Shown here in pieces: positions 1 to 8,465 of a stretch of 36,049 nucleotides of DNA. The position numbers and the translations under genes were made by a program. The notes under the pieces were generated by a model. It searched no databases. It was not told the DNA's origin and was given only the letters and a program-made list of their open reading frames with translations. The DNA lies in assembly GCA_001791795.1 (NCBI GenBank), contig MGFH01000061.1, positions 1 through 36,049 on the forward strand, written 5' to 3'. Within the stretch, counting starts at the first letter, position 1; each line of letters opens with the position of its first letter. Source of the stretch: Candidatus Wallbacteria bacterium GWC2_49_35 (lineage in GTDB: Bacteria; Muiribacteriota; UBA9980).

Positions 1-1
1 A

Positions 2-1726
2 CCGATGGTCGGCGACGAAGAGCAAAAATGGTTTTACGCTATAGAGGGCAACCGCGTGCTGGTTTATGATGAAGTTCCGCCCGACGCGGTGCTTTATTCA
101 GACCGCGTATTTTTCACGACCACGGGCGGCAAGATAAGCGAATTCAATAAGCGCGCCGAGGAATACGGTCTCACCGAACATCCTAAAAATTCCATCGCGA
201 TGGAATTCAAGAATCCCGAAGAGATCGCAGTTTACGTCAAGGACAATAATTTTTTTGCATCCGACAAATCCGGCAATCTTCCGGCGACCGGCTTCAGATA
301 CGGCACGACCCAGCCGGACATCGCCTTTTACGTCGAAACGTATAAAGCTTTTTACAAAGAATCCGACAACCCTTCGAGCTCGAATAAGCTCGAACGCGTT
401 CTCGGCGAAACGGTCGACTCGTCGGCGCTCGGCGGAAACCCGGCTACGCCCGAGGGGCGCTTCGGCTGGATAGGACCGATATGGTTCTCCGATCTTCAGA
501 AACACGGCTGGAAGTTCGACAAGAAGGCCTCGGAGATCGTCGAGGATTCCTCCGGAAGTACGCTCATCAATCCCGTCGTCGAAAACGGCATTATCGTCAA
601 CAAGGATAAATGCGTCACCATGTTCACTTTCACCGGTCCGCTCGACGCCATCGAAAAGGCAGTGGCCGAAAAAACCGGCGACCCCGAAGCCATGCGCTAC
701 AGCCTTCACTTCGCTTCTCTCGCGCAGATGTATATACCGGTTTCCGCAAGCGATAATTTCCGTTTCTTAGAGCATCAGTTCAACGATGAGGCGCTCGGAT
801 TCAAAGAGGAGAAAATGCTCAGGATCTGCACTGCGGTTCTCGACAGTTCGGGCAACCTCAGAATGCCATGGCTCAGCCGTGCGATCGACGAAAAGAAGGT
901 CCTCGGCGATTTCCAGGCTAAATACGGCGTCGATAAATTGTCGAAGGCCGGCCTGTGCGACGAGATGATGGTAGTCGTTCCTTACGACGACAGGCTTCCG
1001 GGCGCGGTCCTTTCGGTCACCAACACCGAAACCAACATTACCACCGCCTTCACCATACCCAATTACGACTGTCTCACAAAAGAAAATACCGACGCGGGCT
1101 CCGAGGTATATTTCCCGTTCGCCGAGCAGGCCGAAGTATGGCATTTTAAATACGACGGCGATACGGAAGCCATGAAATGGCTCAAGTTGAAAGACCCCAA
1201 ACGCTACGACGAATTTATCAAAGCGCTCACCATAAACGAAGACGTGCGGCTTATCTTCGACATGATAGGCTACGACAACGTCAACAAATATTTCGAAACG
1301 CTCGACTCCGACAAGAAAAAGATCGGCCAGTACGGTATTTCGACGGAAATGGCCGGCGGCGAGAAGGGGCTTGAAAGCCTCTACTACCGCACCTGGCAGA
1401 TCGACGACCCGACGGGCACCGAATCCCTGATGTACGAAGACAAAACCCAAAACCTGTTCGTATACCCTGATTACGTTTTCAGAAACCCTGAACAGGGAAA
1501 GGTTTACAAGGTCAGTTTTATCGTCGAGGACTTCTCGCCCTTCTTCAACAGAAAGGGCAGCGCCGTCGTTCCGCAGCCCGATCCGCGGAGCGGAAACATC
1601 CGCCAGATAATACTCGAATTCGACGTGAAGGGACGCGCCGTGCAGTCGCAGAGCATGGGCGGCACCACGACGACGACCAATACGATACTCGATAAAGGCA
1701 ACGGCGGAAACACCGAAAACAAATAA
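2..1726 (+). CDS. Unrecognised protein, probably 5'-truncated by the window edge
   Basis: I do not recognise this protein. The frame is open from the first bases of the window, and the first ATG (position 5) has no visible ribosome-binding site and no signal peptide after it, so the true start is probably upstream. The visible 573 residues are soluble in character, rich in Asp, Glu and aromatic residues, with no transmembrane segment and no motif I can assign. The last 25 or so residues form a Gly/Thr/Asn-rich tail of low complexity, as seen at the end of some exported or structural proteins. The stop lies 29 bases before the oxidoreductase gene on the same strand, so the two may be cotranscribed. 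That proximity alone does not make it an oxidoreductase subunit. Certain as a coding region; function unknown. Confidence 0.8.
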   Translation, partial: PMVGDEEQKWFYAIEGNRVLVYDEVPPDAVLYSDRVFFTTTGGKISEFNKRAEEYGLTEHPKNSIAMEFKNPEEIAVYVKDNNFFASDKSGNLPATGFRYGTTQPDIAFYVETYKAFYKESDNPSSSNKLERVLGETVDSSALGGNPATPEGRFGWIGPIWFSDLQKHGWKFDKKASEIVEDSSGSTLINPVVENGIIVNKDKCVTMFTFTGPLDAIEKAVAEKTGDPEAMRYSLHFASLAQMYIPVSASDNFRFLEHQFNDEALGFKEEKMLRICTAVLDSSGNLRMPWLSRAIDEKKVLGDFQAKYGVDKLSKAGLCDEMMVVVPYDDRLPGAVLSVTNTETNITTAFTIPNYDCLTKENTDAGSEVYFPFAEQAEVWHFKYDGDTEAMKWLKLKDPKRYDEFIKALTINEDVRLIFDMIGYDNVNKYFETLDSDKKKIGQYGISTEMAGGEKGLESLYYRTWQIDDPTGTESLMYEDKTQNLFVYPDYVFRNPEQGKVYKVSFIVEDFSPFFNRKGSAVVPQPDPRSGNIRQIILEFDVKGRAVQSQSMGGTTTTTNTILDKGNGGNTENK

Positions 1727-1755
1727 CGAACAATTAAATAAAATAAAAGTGAATA

Positions 1756-3600
1756 ATGATTTACGCGTATAACGGGCGGATAATGCAGATCGATCTCACG
1801 ATGCAGTCCTGCCGCGAGATTTTGATAGATCCCGCGGACGTGCGGACGCATCTTCTCGGCTCGGGCTACGCCGCCGCCTATTTCCTGAAGAATTTGAACT
1901 ATGGCGCCGATCCGCTTTCCCCCGCGGCGCCGCTTTTCATACTGGCGGGGCTCGTCACGGGCACGCCTTTCCTGACCGCCTGCAAGATGTCGGTCTGCGG
2001 CCGTTCGCCGCTGACGGGCATCTGGAACGAATCCACCGTAGGCGGTCATTTCGCGCATATGCTCAAGTGCTCTGGTTATGACGGAATTATCCTTACCGGC
2101 AGGTCTAAATCGCCGATCTACCTTCTTATAGACGAAGGCAAGGTCGATTTCAGGGACGCTTCTCATCTGTGGGGGCGCGACACGTTTTACTCTGATTCTC
2201 AGATCCGCTCGGAAACCAACGATCTGGCTAAGGTAATGTGTATCGGGCCTGCCGGCGAAAAGCAGGTGAAGATCGCCTCGATAATATGCGAGGGCAAAAA
2301 CGCGCGCACCGCGGGGCGGGGCGGAATGGGCGCTGTTTTTGGTTCGAAAAATCTTAAGGCCGTGGCCGTTTTCGGCAGCAAAAAAATGCAGGTAGCCGAT
2401 TACGGCGCGCTTATAGAAGAACTTAAAAAGACCACGCTTTCGGTCAAGGAAAAATCCAGCCAGTTTCACGAATTCGGAACGGCGGGCGGTCTGAAAAACT
2501 CCGAACTGCTCGGCAACCTTCCCGTTAAAAACTGGGCCGAAGGCAATTTCAGCGAATACGCCGGGGACGTCAGCGGGCAGAACCTGGTCAGGTTGACATC
2601 CGCGAAGCACTACTACTGCTATTCCTGTCCCATCGGCTGCGCCAAGATCATGGACTTTTCACACCCCGCATACGGCGCGATACAATCGCACATGCCCGAA
2701 TATGAGGGCGCCGCCGGCTTTTCGTCGCTCATACTCAACCGCGATCCGTACCTGGTGTGCGCGGCCTGCGAATACTGCGACAGGGCGGGTATCGACACTA
2801 TTTCCGCGTCGTCCGCGGTCGCCTTCGCCATGGAATGCTACGAACACGGCCTCGTCTCGCGCGAAGACGCCGGCGGTCTGGAACTTAAATGGGGTTCGGC
2901 GGATGCCGTGATGGGGCTTCTCGAACAAATGGCCGCCCGCAGGGAGCTCGGGGGGCTCCTCGGAGAAGGCACTCGCGCGGCCGCGGCCGTTATAGGCGGC
3001 CTGGCGCCGGAGTTCGCCGTCCACGTAAAGGGGCTCGAGGTCGCCATGCACGATCCGCGAGCGTTTTACGCCATGGCGGCCAATTATATGACCGCCAACC
3101 GCGGCGCATGTCACCTGGAGTCGCTGGCCTACACGCTCGGATACGGCAGGCGTTACGAAGGTCTCGGCCTGCCGGAGCAGTTCGTGAACGATTCGGCTTC
3201 GGCCGCGCTGGCGTGCGTTATCACTCAGAATTTCTTCGGGCTTTTCAACCCGCTGGGGATCTGCAAGTTCGTCGCCCGCGCGGCGTTTTCGATAAACGAG
3301 ATCGCGCGCTGGCTGGAGATAACGGCCGGCCTATCATATACGCCGGCGGAACTTCTGCGCGCCGGCGAGAGGATATTCAACGAAAAACGAGTAATAAACG
3401 TCAAACTCGGAATATCACGAAAAGACGATATTCTTCCGCCGCGGCTGATTTCCAAAAAACGCGGCTCGGGGCGCGCCGCGGACAATCTCGCCGACGTAGG
3501 CCTTATACTCAGCGAGTATTACTCGCTGCGCGGCTGGGACGAGTTCGGCGTGCCGACCGATCGCAAACTCGACGAGCTCGGGATCGACTTCAGACCGTAG
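1756..3600 (+). CDS. aor: Aldehyde:ferredoxin oxidoreductase (tungsten/molybdopterin enzyme)
   Basis: Members of this family oxidise aldehydes to carboxylic acids and pass electrons to ferredoxin, using a bis-pterin tungsten (or molybdenum) centre and one [4Fe-4S] cluster in the cytoplasm. At 614 residues it has the usual family length. The N-terminal domain shows the family pattern, with a Gly-rich stretch around TAGRGGMGAVFGSKNLKAVA. The cluster ligands are visible as CYSCPIGC (Cys288, Cys291, Cys295) plus a distal Cys503 in NPLGICKF. The first three fall at the same numbers as in the Pyrococcus furiosus enzyme. The ATG at 1756 is preceded by only a weak AGTG ribosome-binding site. No ferredoxin, NAD-linked partner subunit or cofactor-insertion gene is adjacent. 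Substrate cannot be told from sequence. It ends 3 bases before the convergent small transporter subunit gene. Confidence 0.95.
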   Translation: MIYAYNGRIMQIDLTMQSCREILIDPADVRTHLLGSGYAAAYFLKNLNYGADPLSPAAPLFILAGLVTGTPFLTACKMSVCGRSPLTGIWNESTVGGHFAHMLKCSGYDGIILTGRSKSPIYLLIDEGKVDFRDASHLWGRDTFYSDSQIRSETNDLAKVMCIGPAGEKQVKIASIICEGKNARTAGRGGMGAVFGSKNLKAVAVFGSKKMQVADYGALIEELKKTTLSVKEKSSQFHEFGTAGGLKNSELLGNLPVKNWAEGNFSEYAGDVSGQNLVRLTSAKHYYCYSCPIGCAKIMDFSHPAYGAIQSHMPEYEGAAGFSSLILNRDPYLVCAACEYCDRAGIDTISASSAVAFAMECYEHGLVSREDAGGLELKWGSADAVMGLLEQMAARRELGGLLGEGTRAAAAVIGGLAPEFAVHVKGLEVAMHDPRAFYAMAANYMTANRGACHLESLAYTLGYGRRYEGLGLPEQFVNDSASAALACVITQNFFGLFNPLGICKFVARAAFSINEIARWLEITAGLSYTPAELLRAGERIFNEKRVINVKLGISRKDDILPPRLISKKRGSGRAADNLADVGLILSEYYSLRGWDEFGVPTDRKLDELGIDFRP

Positions 3601-3603
3601 CCA

Positions 3604-3711
3604 TTACGATTTTTTGCCGTCCGATTGCAGCGTTTTATAAAAGCAATAAACCGTAAGCGATATTATGAGCGTCCAGGACGACGCGAAAAAGATCCATCCG
3701 GAAATAAGCAT
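3604..3711 (-). CDS. MetS-like small subunit of an NSS transporter (35 aa)
   Basis: This 35-residue protein starts at an ATG (3709-3711) that overlaps the symporter stop codon by one base (TAATG). It consists of one hydrophobic helix (ISGWIFFASSWTLIISLTVY) followed by a short basic tail. Size, single transmembrane span, serine/tryptophan-rich helix and position directly after an NSS-family symporter match the small-subunit family typified by MetS of the Corynebacterium glutamicum MetPS methionine/alanine importer. The overlapping stop and start imply translational coupling to the large subunit. It likely sits in the inner membrane bound to the symporter and may be needed for transport activity, as in MetPS. 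Assignment rests on context and composition because the protein is too short for strong similarity. Confidence 0.75.
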   Translation of the reverse strand: MLISGWIFFASSWTLIISLTVYCFYKTLQSDGKKS

Positions 3712-5675
3712 TACGCATGCACCTGTCCTTTCAAGTCCCACGCTTTTTTGATCATAAAGCAGAAAAATATGGTGATGGCCGCCATTAAAATTCTTGCGCC
3801 CCAGAGCACGGCTATATTCGCTTCCGGGACACCTTTCATAGTAAGCATGCCAATTCCATCCTGGTATCCCCAGACGAGCACCAGCGCTAAGATGAAAGCG
3901 GGCGTCACGTATTTGATTATATAATAAAATACTTTGGGTATTTTTATGGCGTGGCCGTGGTGCATTTCTTCCCATGCGTTGTCCATGCCGAATATCCAGC
4001 AGAAATAAACGAGTTCGACGAAACCGAAAATAGCCAGGCCGAAAGTGCCGGCCCAGAAGTCCATTTCGTCGAGAAATCCGCGGTCGAAAAAGAAAATAAC
4101 GGGCATGGCAGCCGCGAACATAATTCCGGCAACTAAAGAAACCGCTTTAGCGTGGGTATAGTCAAGCTCGTCCTTTAAAAATACGATAGCCGGATACGAG
4201 AGCGCGACCGACGAGGTTATGCCGGCGAAGAATAAAAGGCCGAACCACATGGCGCCCAGAACATTGCCGAGCGGTATCTGCTGGAATATAACCGGCATAG
4301 AACTGAAGCCGAGGTTGAACGCTCCGCTTTTGGCGATCTCGGCCGTTTCAGCCGCGCCGAAGAACATTACCGAAGCGGGGATCGCGATCGTGCCGCCGAG
4401 TATTATCTCGCAGAACTCGTTGGTAGCGGCCGTGGTAAGCCCCGTCAGCACTATGTCTTCCGAGTCTTTAACGAAGCTCGCGTAAGTCTGGATCGCGCCG
4501 GTGCATATGCTCAGCGTAAAAAATATCTGCCCGGCCGCCGCGAGCCATACGTTAGCGTTGGTGAGCATGCTCAGATCCGGGTTCCATATAAAGCCGAGAC
4601 CTTCCAGCGCGCTTGCCTTGAGCGGCGTGAGCGTGAGCACTCTTATGGCGAGTATTATCGCGAAAATGACCAGCGTCGGCATCGCGATCTTCGCGAGCGC
4701 CTCGATACCGCTTTCGACGCCCTTGAAAAGCACGAGCACGTTGATAAGGAATGTGATCAGAAAGAAGATCATAGCTGTTTTATAGCCGTTGAAGTAATTG
4801 TTGTCCCAGTTAAGATTTACTTTAATGGAATCCGCCCTGACGGCCGATTTAAATTTGATTCTGACGCTGTCAGGCTTGGCGGCCAGCGTGTCTCCTGCGC
4901 CCGGATGAATGGATTCGATCTGCGCCGGCATGACGGCCGTTTTAGAAGGCATGACCATATCGGCTGCCGCCGCGTGATATATGGCGAATTCACTGGAACC
5001 GATGACTGGTTTATCGAATTCATCCCTGAATTCGAAACCCATGCGGTAAATTCCGTCGCCGTAATATTTGTCGAAAGCTATGCTGATCTCGTTTGTCGCC
5101 TGCGCGGAAGCGTCGCTTCCGGCCGCGGCGGGAACCGTGAGAGTGCTGTTCTTTTTAGTTTTGCCGGTGTAGCCTTCAAGAAAGGTTTCCATGGCCTGGC
5201 GTTCGTGAATGCCGCTGTATTTGCCGCTGACCGAAAAACAGCCGTAGGCGAGGGTCCATGATTCAATGTAGTTGTAATATATGACTATTAAAAGAGGGAG
5301 GACTATGCCGAGTGCGCCTAGATATTTAGAGACCGGATTTTTCCATATTCTGTTGAATATCGCCGGCAGCGTGCCGTGGCCGTGCCTGCCGCCGAAGCGC
5401 CCAAGCGCCCATTCGATCCACATGAGGGGAATTCCGAGAAAAATAAAGGCTATAAAATAAGGTATCATGAAGGCGCCGCCGCCGTTTGCCGCCGCTTTGC
5501 ATGGAAAGCGCAGGAAATTGCCCAGGCCGACGGCGTTGCCCGCCATGGCCAGTATCAGCCCCAGTTTCGAGCCCCACGCCTCGCGCGGCTCGTGGTGCGT
5601 TATCTCGGGACCGAAAGAATCGTTCTCGTCTTCGGCGGATACAGGTTTTAAGATGTCGTTATTTTCGTCGGACAT
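3711..5675 (-). CDS. Sodium:neurotransmitter-symporter (NSS/SNF) family transporter with large extracytoplasmic insertion
   Basis: This inner-membrane transporter couples Na+ influx to uptake of an amino acid or related solute. TM1 carries the signature GNAVGLGNFLRFP (residues 46-58), whose unwound centre forms the Na+ and substrate sites, followed by the ANGGGAF...PY motif of TM2. At 654 residues it is longer than typical bacterial members (about 450-510). The extra length is mostly a loop of about 145 residues between TM3 and TM4 (roughly 150-294), predicted to lie outside the membrane. Its second half (GAGDTLAAKPDSVRIKFKSA) resembles an Ig-like Big_5/SbsA-type fold by pattern. The start has a GGAGG ribosome-binding site and a good promoter upstream. 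The small MetS-like subunit overlaps its stop. Substrate unknown; amino acid uptake is likely. Confidence 0.93.
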   Translation of the reverse strand: MSDENNDILKPVSAEDENDSFGPEITHHEPREAWGSKLGLILAMAGNAVGLGNFLRFPCKAAANGGGAFMIPYFIAFIFLGIPLMWIEWALGRFGGRHGHGTLPAIFNRIWKNPVSKYLGALGIVLPLLIVIYYNYIESWTLAYGCFSVSGKYSGIHERQAMETFLEGYTGKTKKNSTLTVPAAAGSDASAQATNEISIAFDKYYGDGIYRMGFEFRDEFDKPVIGSSEFAIYHAAAADMVMPSKTAVMPAQIESIHPGAGDTLAAKPDSVRIKFKSAVRADSIKVNLNWDNNYFNGYKTAMIFFLITFLINVLVLFKGVESGIEALAKIAMPTLVIFAIILAIRVLTLTPLKASALEGLGFIWNPDLSMLTNANVWLAAAGQIFFTLSICTGAIQTYASFVKDSEDIVLTGLTTAATNEFCEIILGGTIAIPASVMFFGAAETAEIAKSGAFNLGFSSMPVIFQQIPLGNVLGAMWFGLLFFAGITSSVALSYPAIVFLKDELDYTHAKAVSLVAGIMFAAAMPVIFFFDRGFLDEMDFWAGTFGLAIFGFVELVYFCWIFGMDNAWEEMHHGHAIKIPKVFYYIIKYVTPAFILALVLVWGYQDGIGMLTMKGVPEANIAVLWGARILMAAITIFFCFMIKKAWDLKGQVHA

Positions 5676-5741
5676 TAAAAAGAACCTCCGTTTAAATTTA
5701 TATTTAAGAGACTTTAAAGCGAACTTAAATTAAACGAGGTC

Positions 5742-5770
5742 ATTATACAAAATTTTATTTTTGAAATCAA
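5742..5770 (-). promoter_or_regulatory. Sigma70-type promoter for the NSS symporter gene
   Basis: On the minus strand TTGATT (5770-5765) and TATAAT (5747-5742) are separated by exactly 17 bases. Transcription would start near 5735 and give a leader of about 60 bases that includes the GGAGG ribosome-binding site. Seen by consensus match only. Confidence 0.7.
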
Positions 5771-5793
5771 GGAATAATTTTAAGTACCATAAA

Positions 5794-5821
5794 ATTATGA
5801 ATTATGAGTTATGAATTACAC
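5794..5821. repeat. Heptanucleotide-periodic tract (ATTATGA family)
   Basis: Four consecutive seven-base units read ATTATGA, ATTATGA, GTTATGA, ATTACAC. The tract lies between the symporter promoter and the stop of the prepilin-like gene. Two further tracts with seven-base periodicity but other units occur at about 8.3 and 8.5 kb. They resemble the short tandemly repeated heptamers known from cyanobacterial genomes. Confidence 0.6.
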
Positions 5822-5831
5822 CATCGTGCGT

Positions 5832-6617
5832 TTATAAACCGACGGCTTCTATTGAGGTTTTGATCGATTGCTTGAATTCGGCCTTTTTAAAATCGTCGTC
5901 TTTGGGCTTCACTCTTACGAAAAAATTTATTACCGAGCCGATCTTGCGCGGCGGGGTGTAAATTTCAGAAAGCACGTCATTGTGGCTTATGTGAATGAAA
6001 TCCACGTCGGTAAGGATGAGCCTTCCCGGCGCGGCTATTATGGACTCGTCGTCCTCGGGCGCCGGCGTTCCGCTCGTCAGCTGCCTTATGTAATATAACT
6101 TTCCGTTCTCGAGGTTCAATTTGACCTGGATCTGATAGCCGGGAGACGAAGTTCCAGACGAGGTTTTTTTGCTCAGCTTGCTGACCGTAAAGCTGATAAC
6201 CGTTTGCGAGGCGGTCGTGGATTTGGCGACCTTAAGGCTTACCGGGGCGTTGACGTTGGAAAAGGGGTCGGGGAAATTTTCACTCGCCGGGCAGGAGTAG
6301 GTTATGAATTTTTGGGTTGTAGTCAGTTCGTTGGAAGGATTTGAAACCGTGTAATCCACTGAGACCAGGTCCGCGGCCTTGTGCAGGTCTTCGCGGAGCA
6401 TCTTGAAGAACAGCTGCGACTCCCTGAGTCGCTCGGAATGCCACATTGACGAGCCTACGTTTTTGGTGCCCGAAGATATCATCTGTGAAACCAGGGTGAA
6501 CGCGAGCCCTATCACCGCGACGCTTATGAGGATCTCCATCAGCGACATCGCTTTCCGATTAGTTTTATTAATGTAATGCTTTAATATGCCGTAGCCGGAG
6601 ACGCTTTTGAATTTCAT
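5832..6617 (-). CDS. Type IV prepilin-like protein (pseudopilin)
   Basis: The N-terminus carries a prepilin-type cleavage/methylation motif, RKA|MSLMEILISVAVIGLAF, after a basic leader of about 22 residues. The hydrophobic helix then runs into a polar region, the normal layout for minor pilins or type II secretion pseudopilins of the PulJ/GspJ kind. The residue before the cleavage point is Ala rather than the usual Gly; Glu at +5 is present. The protein has 261 residues, within the range for GspJ-like pseudopilins. The start is set by an AGAGGTG ribosome-binding site. It follows a TPR protein by about 10 bases, so the two are probably one operon. No assembly ATPase or prepilin peptidase is in this window. 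Confidence 0.88.
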   Translation of the reverse strand: MKFKSVSGYGILKHYINKTNRKAMSLMEILISVAVIGLAFTLVSQMISSGTKNVGSSMWHSERLRESQLFFKMLREDLHKAADLVSVDYTVSNPSNELTTTQKFITYSCPASENFPDPFSNVNAPVSLKVAKSTTASQTVISFTVSKLSKKTSSGTSSPGYQIQVKLNLENGKLYYIRQLTSGTPAPEDDESIIAAPGRLILTDVDFIHISHNDVLSEIYTPPRKIGSVINFFVRVKPKDDDFKKAEFKQSIKTSIEAVGL

Positions 6618-6627
6618 ACAACACCTC

Positions 6628-8283
6628 TTAAGTTATTACCGGTTCGTTCAGGTTAAGGATCTTATCAGCGGATACTTTGTAATCCTGAAAGGTTCCGAGA
6701 TAAAGCCTTTTATTCTTCTCTATTTCGAGCATCGTGAAATTACGGTTGGTAACGGTTATGCCGCGGGCGACCTCGAGCATTCTTATCGCTTCTTTAGGCA
6801 TTTTCATATAGTCGTATATCAGCGCGAGATAATAAGCGGCTCGCTGGTTGTTGGGCGTCATTCTTATTACGGCCTCGAACGAAAGGCGGGCCTGGTCGTA
6901 AACCTTCTGCTTATAATAGCAGAGGCCGAGCGTGTGGTAGGCCGATACGTTGGATTTGTCGAGAGATATCGATTTGGCAAGGTTGGTGACCGCCCTGTCG
7001 TAATTGGCTTTATTGTAGTTTATCATGCCTTTTTCATAATAATATTTGGAATCGTACATCCTGAAGGTGAAGAACCTGGTTATGATCCCGTCGAAGGCGT
7101 AATCGACGATCGGATATGAGCGGTAAGCCATGTTGACGAGTATGGCGGCCTGGATAAGGGTGGTCAGCATCAGCAATTTGTAAAGCCTGAAGAGCAGTTC
7201 GTAATAGTAGTTCCTTGTCTGCGGCTTGAATTCCGCCACAAGGTCAGCTTTCGCTCTCAGCGTCTTGAAGGTCAGGTAACTGTGCATGTATTCCTGCCTG
7301 TCGTAATAAATTTTGGCGAGAAGGAAAGATGTTTCGTCGGCGAGACCGGACATCTCGAGGTTTAACTTCAGTATCGACTCGGCGTCATCGTGCCGGCCCT
7401 TAAAAAGATAATATTTGGCGATGGAAACCATGTGCTTCGAGAAGTTTCTTTCGTCGAGCGAATAGCGCCTCAGCTTGTAATTTTTATCTTCTTTTTCCAG
7501 CCCGCCCAGAATAACCTCGCACGTGGGATCGTTTGGAGCGGCGGAGGATTTACCGGTAAAGGCGTTCGCCATGCCCTGAATCTTGATGAACAGCTCGACC
7601 GTTCGGATCTTTTCCTCGAAGTAGGGATTGTTCGGGTCTTTCTGCTTGCATTCGCGAAGGAACGCGAGGGCGGCGGTAAAATTTTTCTTGTTGATCATAT
7701 CGATGGCCTGCATCGATACGTGCTTCAACCGTTCGACATCCCATTTTTCTATCGTTTTGAGATCCAGGGAGGGATTGTGATAAACTTCGCGCTTGTGTTC
7801 GAGAAGTTTGAGCTGCTGTTCGCATATCTCGATCTTATCTTTCGCCTGGGCGTTTTCAGAATCGATAAAAGATACTTTTAAGAATATTTTTTTGCAGTCT
7901 TCGAATTTCTTTTCTAAAAAAAACTGATTGCCTTTGTCAGTGAGCTCTTTAATATATTCTTTTTTTCTTTTATCGAATGTCTCCTTCACTTTTTTATAGT
8001 TAGGATTAGCCTCCATGGCGCGTTCATAGGAACTCGCCTCCTCGAAGCTTTTGGAGGCCAGCTCTATTTTATTGACTTTAAGGTATTGCTCGCACTTGTT
8101 GAGCGCTATGTTCTGGAGGTTTATTTCGCGCGCGGATATCTGGGCGAAGGCGCCGGCGGGGAAACAAGCGAAAAAAAACGCGGTCGAAGCGCAGGCAAAA
8201 ACGGCGAAAACCAGAAGCCGCAAAAGGTTTCGCGCCGATGGCGTTATGGATAATTTTCCAGGTGCCTGTTTATTAGTGCTCAT
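6628..8283 (-). CDS. Exported TPR-repeat protein
   Basis: The protein has 551 residues from the ATG at 8283. A basic N-terminus and a hydrophobic run (LLRLLVFAVFACASTAFFFA) ending near AGAFAQ look like a signal peptide. Helical repeats fill the mature part. The C-terminal third has at least three clear TPR units (for example AVTNLAKSISLDKSNVSAYH followed by GLCYYKQKVYDQARLSFEAV). A second hydrophobic stretch in the middle (LLMLTTLIQAAILVNMAY) may be a membrane segment. It probably serves as a scaffold in the envelope together with the downstream pseudopilin. A strong promoter ends only 6 bases before the ATG and no ribosome-binding site is present, so the mRNA is probably leaderless. An in-frame TTG at 8289 is less likely because it abuts the -10 box. 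Confidence 0.88.
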   Translation of the reverse strand: MSTNKQAPGKLSITPSARNLLRLLVFAVFACASTAFFFACFPAGAFAQISAREINLQNIALNKCEQYLKVNKIELASKSFEEASSYERAMEANPNYKKVKETFDKRKKEYIKELTDKGNQFFLEKKFEDCKKIFLKVSFIDSENAQAKDKIEICEQQLKLLEHKREVYHNPSLDLKTIEKWDVERLKHVSMQAIDMINKKNFTAALAFLRECKQKDPNNPYFEEKIRTVELFIKIQGMANAFTGKSSAAPNDPTCEVILGGLEKEDKNYKLRRYSLDERNFSKHMVSIAKYYLFKGRHDDAESILKLNLEMSGLADETSFLLAKIYYDRQEYMHSYLTFKTLRAKADLVAEFKPQTRNYYYELLFRLYKLLMLTTLIQAAILVNMAYRSYPIVDYAFDGIITRFFTFRMYDSKYYYEKGMINYNKANYDRAVTNLAKSISLDKSNVSAYHTLGLCYYKQKVYDQARLSFEAVIRMTPNNQRAAYYLALIYDYMKMPKEAIRMLEVARGITVTNRNFTMLEIEKNKRLYLGTFQDYKVSADKILNLNEPVIT

Positions 8284-8289
8284 AATCAA

Positions 8290-8319
8290 ATTATATCATT
8301 TTAGTTAAAGTCGTGTCAA
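8290..8319 (-). promoter_or_regulatory. Near-consensus promoter abutting the TPR gene start
   Basis: TTGACA (8319-8314) and TATAAT (8295-8290) are both perfect consensus, with an 18-base spacer. Only six bases (TTGATT) separate the -10 box from the ATG at 8283, so transcription should begin at or next to the start codon. Confidence 0.75.
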
Positions 8320-8321
8320 CC

Positions 8322-8363
8322 GTTACAGAGAACAGATAATAGATAATAGAGAACAGTTATGGA
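8322..8363. repeat. Heptanucleotide-periodic tract (AGAACAG/ATAATAG units)
   Basis: Seven-base units read GTTACAG, AGAACAG, ATAATAG, ATAATAG, AGAACAG, TTATGGA. The tract lies just upstream of the TPR gene promoter. The remainder of the 8364-8440 gap is AT-rich with nothing recognisable. Confidence 0.6.
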
Positions 8364-8443
8364 TTTTCGGATAATTTTAATTAAAACTTAAAATTGAAAT
8401 CTTTCTTATTTTAATCAACAGGAAGTACTTCATATTAATTATG

Positions 8444-8465
8444 AGTATGGAAGATACTTCATACT
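8444..8465. other. Small hairpin downstream of the cytochrome gene
   Basis: The arms AGTAT and GAAG pair with CTTC and ATACT around an ATA loop, with one bulged G. It lies 6 bases beyond the cytochrome stop codon on the minus strand and could be a weak transcription end. There is no clear T-run after it. Confidence 0.35.

Noticed and set aside
2889-3656. Open frame of 255 codons in another frame of the oxidoreductase gene
   Set aside because: Arg- and Gly-rich translation without motifs or ribosome-binding site; it is a shadow of the GC-rich coding sequence.
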